From assembly GCA_029265355.1 (NCBI GenBank), contig JAJUJL010000007.1, forward strand, positions 1-64,000: a DNA stretch of 64,000 bases. The letters run 5' to 3'. Below, piece after piece: positions 57,635 to 64,000 of the stretch (positions within the stretch are counted from its first letter, which is position 1; every line of letters starts with the position of its first letter). The position numbers were made by a program, and so were the translations under genes. Under the pieces are notes generated by a model. It saw only the letters and a program-made list of their open reading frames with translations, was not told where the DNA came from and ran no database searches. This DNA comes from Chloroflexota bacterium (GTDB lineage Bacteria > Chloroflexota > Anaerolineae > Anaerolineales > UBA4823).

Positions 57635-60460
57635 TCACGCGCCATTTGGCGGCAGCGTCTGCGCCAGTTCATCCAGCGCCCGGTAGTACGGGTAGATGCT
57701 GGGGATGTAGTGGCGCTCGTTGGCAGCGTGGGGAGCGAGCCCGCTCTGCCCCCACACCACGCCCTGCCCGCCCGGCGCAAAGCGGGCGCTGGTGCCGGGC
57801 AGCTTGCGCCCGATGACCGCTGGCAGGCCGGAGGCGCGCTCGACGGCGGCGATCAATCCGCGCAGGTACGGGTTGTGCGGGTCGCAGGCGATGCCGTTTT
57901 CCATCACCGGCACCACCAGCTCCAGGCCGTTTTCACGGCAGTAGTCTTCCAATTCCTGCCGCAGGGCGCCCAGGTCATCCTGGGGAATGGGGCGCACCTC
58001 CACGCCGATCACGCCGTAATCGGCGGTCACGTTGTAGATGCCAGGCGTGCCAACCTGGATGAAGGGGAAGCGCGCCTGCGATTGCCAGCCATCGGGGGAG
58101 TTCAGCGTCAGGCGGCGCTGCAGCAGGGCCGCCACCTCGGCGCGCGCGGTGAGCAACCGCTCAGACAGGTCGCGCTGGGCGCCGGCGACGCCAGAATGGC
58201 CGCGCTGCCCGCGCGCCACCAGGTCGAAGCGCATCACGCCCCGGTTCTGGATGCAGATCTCGCCCCACAGCTCGCTGCCTTTCTCGCCGGTGCGCTCGCC
58301 CGCCACCAACAGCGAGGGCTGGTAGCCCTCTTCTTCTTGCAGCAGGCGCAGCACGTGGGGCGTGCCCATCGCCTCGCTTTCGCCATTCTCTTCATTGCCA
58401 ACCAGCAGCAGGTTGACCGGCGGGTAGGGTGGGCCCTGGCGCAAGCGATCTTTCATCCACACCAGGAAGGTGGCCACGACGGTCTTCATATCGGCGGCGC
58501 CGCGCCCCCACAGGTAATCGCCCTCGACGCGCGGCTCGAACTGGCTGTCATCGGGGTCGGGCTCCACCACGTCGAAATGCCCTGAGAGCATCAGCGGGGC
58601 GTGCATCTGCCCGGGAAAGCCGACCAGCAGCGCCGGGTAAGCCGAGCGGTTATAGTAACGCACCCCCAGGCCGCGGCTGCGCACATAATCGAAGATCAGC
58701 GTGGCCGCGCGATGCACCTCGTCCAGGCGCTCCTGCGGACAGGCGGTCACGGAAGGGATGCGGATGAGCGTCTGCGAAAGCGCCAGTACCTCGCTGGTTT
58801 TGTCGGCGTAGACCGTTTCCACCAGGTTATCCAGGCGCGGGCGGAAGCGCACCGGCGCCTGCGGCTCAGCGTGCACGTCATCGCGCGCCCTTTGCAACAG
58901 CTCGCCCAGCTTTACCGACTCGCTCCCCAGGTCAGCCAGGTGGGCGGCGATCCACTCCACATCGCGCGCCACGCTCGCCTGGCGCTCCTCCGCCAACTGG
59001 CGCAGCAGTTCCAGGGGCACTTCATCGCTGGGGCCGACCAGGGATTGCAGGCGCTGGCGCATGGTCTCGGCGGTGTTTGGAGCGCCTTGCGCCATGGCAA
59101 CCAGCGGAGCCAGGTCCTCCCACAGTCCCAGCGCCTCTGCCAGCGGGCGCACCTCCGCCAGCGTCCAGCTCAGGAAGCTGCGCATGGCGATCGGCTTGCC
59201 GGTGAGCGGGTTTTCGATCTCAGCGCGCAGCCCACCTCGGGCGGCCTGCTCTTCGTTGCTGCGGGCGCGCTCCAGGTCTTCGCGATCATAGCGGAAGGCG
59301 CGCCCGAAGTGCTCATCGGCGTAAAAGCGCAGCAGCAGCAGGTGCTTGAGCGTCAGGTTGGCAATTTCGATTTCCAGCGGGTGCCCGCCGTCATCGGTGC
59401 GCACTTCGACCCGCGACATGGGCAGGTTGATGCGCGCCATCAGGTTTTGCATCTCGATCTGGGCTGCCATGGCCTCGGTGGAAACCGGCTCTCCCAGGGC
59501 GTACAACCCGCGCGCGTAGATCTCGGTGAGCTGCTCGCTGGTGACGGCGATCAGCCGCTCGACCGGCTCTGCGAAGGAGCGGGCGCGCACCGGCGTCCAG
59601 TTGTTGTTGCCAAAGCGCACGCCCTGGCGGACAAGCTCGTAAGACAGGTGCAAATAATCCTCGTATGAGCGGTACAGGTCGGGGAGGTCTAAGGAGGCGG
59701 GGTTGGGAAAGGTCAGGCTGCGCAGCGAATCGAACGGGGTGAGCACGACCACCTCCCGACCCTGGCGCTGCGCAGCGCGCAGCGGTGTAGAGGCGCTGGT
59801 GGCGATGAACAGGGCGGCAAAGGCGCGCATCAGGCGGGTGGCGGTGATGTAGAACTTACTCTTGAAATCGTCCAGGTGCAGGTCGCCGCGCTCGGAGGCT
59901 GGCAGGTGCATGAAATCCCAGGCAAAGAGCGGGTCAGGCAGCGACAGGTTGGCGTGCACGCCTGCCACCGCCAGGTCCTCGCCGTACAGGTCAACGCAGC
60001 GTTCCAGGTAACGGCGCTTCGCCAGGTGCCAGGAACCGGGGATGGAATGCGCGCCGACGCTGGTATTGACCAGCAGGTTGCCGTGCCAGTGGTACAGGCG
60101 CTCGCCGAATTGCTCTCCCGCCTTGTGCAGCGCGTTGAGCAGCAGCCCTTCCATGAGGCGACCCTCGTACACTGCGCCGCGCGGGGTGTAGTAGGGGCGC
60201 GTAGCCCATTCGATCATCCAGTGGAAGACTTCTAACTGCGAGGCGCTGGCGGACCAACCCGGAAGCACCTCGGTGCGCAGGTAATCGACGAACGATTGCT
60301 GAGCCGGTCCAGAGCCGACCGTGAGCAGCGGGCGGAGTTGCGAGTCCAGCAAGTTCCATTCCAGCTCGAAGCCGCACAGCCCCCCCTGCAAGCGCTCCTT
60401 GAGCGCAGTCTGCAGGGCAAGCTGGTATTTCTCGGCAAATTGAGCGACATCAAAAGCCAT
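57635..60460 (-). CDS. Fusion: N-terminal glutamate-cysteine ligase (GCS2)-like domain + C-terminal M20 family metallopeptidase
   Basis: N-term 'FELEWNLLDSQL', 'AVAGVHANLSLPD', 'RVEVRTDDGG'; C-term 'LMLSGHFDVVEPD', 'LWGRGAADMKTVVATFL', 'GNEENGESEAMGT'; single uninterrupted ORF. Confidence 0.72.
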   Translation of the reverse strand: MAFDVAQFAEKYQLALQTALKERLQGGLCGFELEWNLLDSQLRPLLTVGSGPAQQSFVDYLRTEVLPGWSASASQLEVFHWMIEWATRPYYTPRGAVYEGRLMEGLLLNALHKAGEQFGERLYHWHGNLLVNTSVGAHSIPGSWHLAKRRYLERCVDLYGEDLAVAGVHANLSLPDPLFAWDFMHLPASERGDLHLDDFKSKFYITATRLMRAFAALFIATSASTPLRAAQRQGREVVVLTPFDSLRSLTFPNPASLDLPDLYRSYEDYLHLSYELVRQGVRFGNNNWTPVRARSFAEPVERLIAVTSEQLTEIYARGLYALGEPVSTEAMAAQIEMQNLMARINLPMSRVEVRTDDGGHPLEIEIANLTLKHLLLLRFYADEHFGRAFRYDREDLERARSNEEQAARGGLRAEIENPLTGKPIAMRSFLSWTLAEVRPLAEALGLWEDLAPLVAMAQGAPNTAETMRQRLQSLVGPSDEVPLELLRQLAEERQASVARDVEWIAAHLADLGSESVKLGELLQRARDDVHAEPQAPVRFRPRLDNLVETVYADKTSEVLALSQTLIRIPSVTACPQERLDEVHRAATLIFDYVRSRGLGVRYYNRSAYPALLVGFPGQMHAPLMLSGHFDVVEPDPDDSQFEPRVEGDYLWGRGAADMKTVVATFLVWMKDRLRQGPPYPPVNLLLVGNEENGESEAMGTPHVLRLLQEEEGYQPSLLVAGERTGEKGSELWGEICIQNRGVMRFDLVARGQRGHSGVAGAQRDLSERLLTARAEVAALLQRRLTLNSPDGWQSQARFPFIQVGTPGIYNVTADYGVIGVEVRPIPQDDLGALRQELEDYCRENGLELVVPVMENGIACDPHNPYLRGLIAAVERASGLPAVIGRKLPGTSARFAPGGQGVVWGQSGLAPHAANERHYIPSIYPYYRALDELAQTLPPNGA

Positions 60461-60471
60461 AACCATCTCTC

Positions 60472-61776
60472 CTAAATTGCATTCAGTCCCTGCAGCAGGC
60501 GCTGGAAGGCGCCAGCGGTGCGCTCGGGCGGGGTGGCGTAAGAGAAGCGCACCCATTCTCCGCCATAAGCCGAAAAGAACGGTCCCGGAACGATGGCGAC
60601 GCCGTGCTGCTCGGCCAGGTATTGACCCAGGGGCTCGCTGTCCGCCCAGCCCGCCTTGGACAGCCATGCGCCGACGTGGATAAAGGCATAGTAGCCCTTC
60701 CCCAGGATGTAGGTGAACCCGTGCTGATCGAACAGCGCTTTGAGCAGCTTGCGGCTGGCGTTGGTGGGTTCGACGATCGGGCGGCAGGCTTCTGCGTAGC
60801 CCATCTCATAGGCTGCGATGGCCACGGCCGCGGCGTAGAATGGCGGGATGACGCCGTGCGAGGCGCGCGCCACGGTGAACTTGACCACCTCGTCGGAAGC
60901 GATCAGGTGACAGTTGCGGATGTTGGAACCGCCCAGGCTCTTGGTGATGCCGTCCAGGAACATCAGCCGCTGGCGTTCTCCAGGCTCGAACAGTCTTAGG
61001 AAGGCGTTCAGATCCATAGGCTGCTCGTCGGTGACGTAGTGGTACATCCAGTCGTAAAGCACGAAAGCCGCCCCGGCCTGCAGCGCGGCGCGACCCAGGG
61101 CAGCCTGGCGCTCGGGTGTGAGGGTCAGGCCAGTGGGGTTATCCGGGCAGGTGATCAGCACGCCTGCCAGCTTGCGCCCGGAGCGGGCGGCGTACTCGGC
61201 GCAGGCCTGCAAGCCCTCTTCGGTGTAAGCCCAACCCTGCCTGGGATCGCCCGGAGCGTACATCACGTTGGCGCCCACACCATACGGCCCCCAGTTATAG
61301 GAGATCCACGGCACGCGCGAGACAACCAGCACATCGCCCTGTCGCCCATGGCCGAGCGCCAGCATGGCCTGGTAGGCTTTGACCAGCGCGTCGCGCCCGC
61401 CAACGGTGGAAATGACATTGGCGGGACCAAAACCCAGCCCGGGGTCCAGCTTCCAATATTGCTCGATCACCGCTTTGCGGTAGGCGTCGTGCCCGAAAGG
61501 CATGTCGTACGCCGAGCCGTGCTCCACCTGCATCTCAGCCGCGCGCATCAGGATGTGGCGCGAGACGCCCGGCAGGCTGGCGCCGCCATCGCCCTGCGAG
61601 GCATCGAAGACTGGGCTGCCAGGGTGATTCTGCTGGTAGGTTTTCAGGGATTTATTGATCAGGAACATGCGCGATGGCGGAATGGGCATCTGATGGCTGA
61701 GGTAATCACTGACCGGGGTCAGGTTCTCGGCGGGCACGGCGTAGTCCGGCTGGTCGTTGGGTTTCAGGGCAGGCAT
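60472..61776 (-). CDS. Class I/II PLP-dependent aminotransferase
   Basis: 'VLITCPDNPTGLTLTPE', 'LFLDGITKSLGGSNIRNCHLIAS'. Confidence 0.88.
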   Translation of the reverse strand: MPALKPNDQPDYAVPAENLTPVSDYLSHQMPIPPSRMFLINKSLKTYQQNHPGSPVFDASQGDGGASLPGVSRHILMRAAEMQVEHGSAYDMPFGHDAYRKAVIEQYWKLDPGLGFGPANVISTVGGRDALVKAYQAMLALGHGRQGDVLVVSRVPWISYNWGPYGVGANVMYAPGDPRQGWAYTEEGLQACAEYAARSGRKLAGVLITCPDNPTGLTLTPERQAALGRAALQAGAAFVLYDWMYHYVTDEQPMDLNAFLRLFEPGERQRLMFLDGITKSLGGSNIRNCHLIASDEVVKFTVARASHGVIPPFYAAAVAIAAYEMGYAEACRPIVEPTNASRKLLKALFDQHGFTYILGKGYYAFIHVGAWLSKAGWADSEPLGQYLAEQHGVAIVPGPFFSAYGGEWVRFSYATPPERTAGAFQRLLQGLNAI

Positions 61777-61830
61777 TTCACACTCCTTGGTCTGGCGGGC
61801 GCCGCAGGCTGGAACGCCAGCGGTCTCTAT

Positions 61831-61858
61831 AAAAAAACGCCCCGCTGCTGCGGGGCGT
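61831..61858 (-). terminator. Attenuator terminator of the threonine-leader operon
   Basis: ACGCCCCGC agca GCGGGGCGT then TTTTTTT (minus strand). Confidence 0.92.
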
Positions 61859-61876
61859 CGTCCGGTCTCATTTCAT

Positions 61877-61984
61877 TTACGCCAACCTGGCGCACCTGTG
61901 AGCTGCACCGCGCGAACGCCCCGCCGGAATATGACGATTAGTGGTGGTGGTGGTGTTCATCGCGAGAGTGTGCAGGGTGCTCAT
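61877..61984 (-). CDS. Threonine leader peptide MSTLHTLAMNTTTTTNRHIPAGRSRGAAHRCARLA
   Basis: 35-aa ORF, 7 Thr in its first 15 codons including ACC ACC ACC ACC ACT; between promoter and attenuator hairpin. Confidence 0.85.
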   Translation of the reverse strand: MSTLHTLAMNTTTTTNRHIPAGRSRGAAHRCARLA

Positions 61985-61994
61985 AATGGACGCT

Positions 61995-62023
61995 ACTATA
62001 CCATTTGGAGCGGTGGGCGTCAA
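61995..62023 (-). promoter_or_regulatory. Sigma70-type promoter of the attenuated operon
   Basis: TTGACG-N17-TATAGT on minus strand, starting just after the polyprenyl synthetase stop. Confidence 0.85.
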
Positions 62024-62034
62024 GGAATTCACTT

Positions 62035-63015
62035 TTAGAGTTGCCGCTGGATGATGTAGTTCGCCAGCTCCAACAGCGCCTGGCGTTGTGGGCATTCGCG
62101 CTGCTTGAGCAGCGTTTCAACCGCGCGATCGATATAGCTTTCCGCTTCTTTCAGCGAGGCATCGATGGCGCCCGAGGCGCGGATATTGCTCACCAGGCGG
62201 GCGAATTTATCATCTTCGAACAATTTGCCGCTCAGCGCCGCATCCATCCAGGCATCTCCGGGATTCTGCTCCAGGTAATACAGCGCCGGCAGCGTGATCA
62301 AGCCCTGGCGCAGGTCGCTGGCGACCGGTTTACCAACCGTGGCCTGCTCGCCGGTGAAATCCAGGATATCGTCCATGATCTGGAAGGCCATGCCCAGGTT
62401 GTATCCCATGCCGCGCATGCGCTCCACTTCCTGGGAATCTACCGGGCTGAGTATGGCTGCGGCAGCGGTGCACAGCTCGAACATGGAGGCGGTCTTAGCG
62501 TAGATGCGTTGGTAGTAATCTTCGCGGCTGGCCAGGCCTTTGCTGGTGAAGAGCTGGGTGAGCTCGCCGTTGACGATGATCGCCAGCGTCTCCGCGAACA
62601 GGCGCATCACCGCCACCGAGTCCGTCTCGGCGGCCAGCTTGGCGGCGCGGGCAAAGATGAAATCGCCGGTGAGCACAGTGGCCGCCGGCGACCAGCGGGC
62701 ATTGAGGGTGACCATCCCCCGGCGCAGCAAAGCGCCATCGATCAAATCATCGTGCACCAGGGTGGCGGTGTGCAGCAGTTCGATGGCAGCGCCCAGGGTG
62801 ACCAGTTTCTCCTGGTCAGCGCCAAGGATACCGCCGGTCAACAGCGCCACCGCCGGGCGCACACGCTTGCCGCCGGAGTCCAGCAAGTGATCCAGCGCAG
62901 CGCCCAGGTCAGGGTGGTTGCCATCCGACTGGGCGCGCATTTTTTGCTCCACCTGAAGAATGCTGTCACTGATCGGAATTAAAAAGCTCACATGATTCAA
63001 GCGATCGCTCACCAT
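62035..63015 (-). CDS. Polyprenyl synthetase (trans-isoprenyl diphosphate synthase)
   Basis: 'SGGKRVRPAVALLTGG', 'LLHTATLVHDDLIDGALLRRG', 'FQIMDDILDFTG'. Confidence 0.95.
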   Translation of the reverse strand: MVSDRLNHVSFLIPISDSILQVEQKMRAQSDGNHPDLGAALDHLLDSGGKRVRPAVALLTGGILGADQEKLVTLGAAIELLHTATLVHDDLIDGALLRRGMVTLNARWSPAATVLTGDFIFARAAKLAAETDSVAVMRLFAETLAIIVNGELTQLFTSKGLASREDYYQRIYAKTASMFELCTAAAAILSPVDSQEVERMRGMGYNLGMAFQIMDDILDFTGEQATVGKPVASDLRQGLITLPALYYLEQNPGDAWMDAALSGKLFEDDKFARLVSNIRASGAIDASLKEAESYIDRAVETLLKQRECPQRQALLELANYIIQRQL

Positions 63016-63806
63016 TTGAACAGCCTGTTTGCATTTTCTGTCGTTGTCTTTGCCACCATCTCTACCGGTAAATGTTTGATCTCTGCAATTTTATCAGCAA
63101 TATAGCGCACATAGGCAGGTTCGTTGCGCTCACCGCGGTGCGGATGGGGCGTCAGGAAGGGGGCGTCGGTTTCGATCAGCAGCCGCTCCAGAGGTGCAGC
63201 GGCCACCACCTGGCGCAGCAACTCAGCCTTGCGGAAAGTCACCGGACCCGTGATTCCCAGGTAGAAATTGTGCGCCAGCGCCCTTTCGGCGGCGGGCAAA
63301 TCTCCGGAGAACGAGTGCAGCACGCCGGGTCGCTCTGCCAAGGGATGGCCTATGGTTTCTAAGTGTGACTGCCATTCTACCAGCATATCCAAAACATCGG
63401 CAGTCGCTTCGCGGTTGTGCACCACCACCGGCAGACCGACGCTGGCAGCCAATTGAAGCTGGTCTTTGAAGGCTTGCTTTTGGACATCCACCGGCGCTTT
63501 ATCCCAATAATAATCCAGGCCGATCTCGCCGATAGCGACCACGCGCCGATGCGCACCCCAGCGGCGCAGCTCGTCCACCATCTCGCTGCCCCAACCGCTG
63601 GATTCCGTGGGGTGCACGCCCACGCACAGGTACACTTGCGGGTTTTCGCTGGCAAGCGCCTGGATGTCGGCGCTGTTTTTCACGGTCAGAGCTGGGATCA
63701 GCAGGCGTGTCACACCTGCCAGGCGCGCCCGCTCCAGGACGGCATCCCGGTCCTGGTCAAAAGCGTTGAAATCCAGGTGGCAGTGAGTGTCAACCAGGGG
63801 AAGCAC
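63009..63806 (-). CDS. tatD: TatD family hydrolase
   Basis: 'LVDTHCHLDFNAFDQDRDAVLERARLAGV', 'AIGEIGLDYYWD', 'LLIETDAPFLTPHPHRGERNEPAYVRYIADKIAE'; GTG start. Confidence 0.95.
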   Translation of the reverse strand: MLPLVDTHCHLDFNAFDQDRDAVLERARLAGVTRLLIPALTVKNSADIQALASENPQVYLCVGVHPTESSGWGSEMVDELRRWGAHRRVVAIGEIGLDYYWDKAPVDVQKQAFKDQLQLAASVGLPVVVHNREATADVLDMLVEWQSHLETIGHPLAERPGVLHSFSGDLPAAERALAHNFYLGITGPVTFRKAELLRQVVAAAPLERLLIETDAPFLTPHPHRGERNEPAYVRYIADKIAEIKHLPVEMVAKTTTENANRLFKW

Positions 63807-64000
63807 TTACTTTAATCCTGCCACCCGCAAGCCATCTTGCAATATCGCCTGGACGCGATCCTGGCGGGTGGTTTCGGTGTAGACGCGCAGGATCGGTTCG
63901 GTGCCGGAAAAGCGGATCAGCAGCCAGCCGCCGTCTTCCAGGTTGAAGCGAAAGCCGTCGATGGTGTCCAGGCTGGTGACCCGCAAGCCGCCCAGCGTGG
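63807..64000 (-). CDS. Phosphoglucomutase/phosphomannomutase, C-terminal part (runs off window)
   Basis: Translation ends '...[50 protein letters not shown]'. Confidence 0.85.
   Translation of the reverse strand, partial: TLGGLRVTSLDTIDGFRFNLEDGGWLLIRFSGTEPILRVYTETTRQDRVQAILQDGLRVAGLK

Noticed and set aside
61940-61954. GGT/ACC triplet run as a microsatellite only
   Set aside because: Its position between promoter and attenuator, in frame with an ATG and followed by a matching antiterminator arm, is better explained by a leader peptide.
61938-61984. Alternative reading of the leader as a histidine leader (frame gives ...DEHHHHH followed by stop)
   Set aside because: That frame has no start codon between the promoter and the His run; the Thr frame starts with ATG 10 nt after the -10 box, and the operon encodes aspartate-family enzymes.
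1-64000. CRISPR arrays, prophage structural genes, rRNA operons, autonomous transposases
   Set aside because: Looked for direct-repeat/spacer periodicity and for transposase, integrase, capsid or terminase-like ORFs; none seen.

Overview
High-GC bacterial window, gene-dense and most Chloroflexota/Anaerolineae-like in character (lineage is inference from gene content). Contents: a polyamine ABC transporter with an Lrp regulator; NnrDE and a tungsten-type aldehyde:ferredoxin oxidoreductase; a cold-shock-like cluster (DEAD helicase, CarD-like, RRM protein); a large exopolysaccharide operon (about 12.5-27.1 kb) with two Wzy-like proteins, two initiating sugar transferases and a sulfotransferase; TypA, a clostripain-like protease, SUI1/YciH, ABC-F and an ABC-2 exporter; a toxin-antitoxin-SecB-like chaperone (TAC) module next to tRNA-Met(CAT); a SARP/BTAD regulator divergent from a second glycan locus (47.6-54.4 kb); and an amino-acid operon (aminotransferase, GCS2-like/M20 fusion, LysE, lysC, asd). 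The best signals are (1) a complete threonine attenuator (sigma70 promoter, near-leaderless leader peptide with 5 consecutive Thr codons, 9-nt antiterminator arm, terminator) in front of that amino-acid operon with its unusual fusion protein; (2) the TAC module with a 7-6-7 operator; (3) a dispersed MITE-like repeat family with terminal inverted repeats, two inverted copies of which bracket the TAC/tRNA block; (4) a candidate independent ncRNA at about 38.26-38.44 kb. The first ~140 nt look like assembly or read-end artefact. All family calls are from reading sequence; no database search was run.
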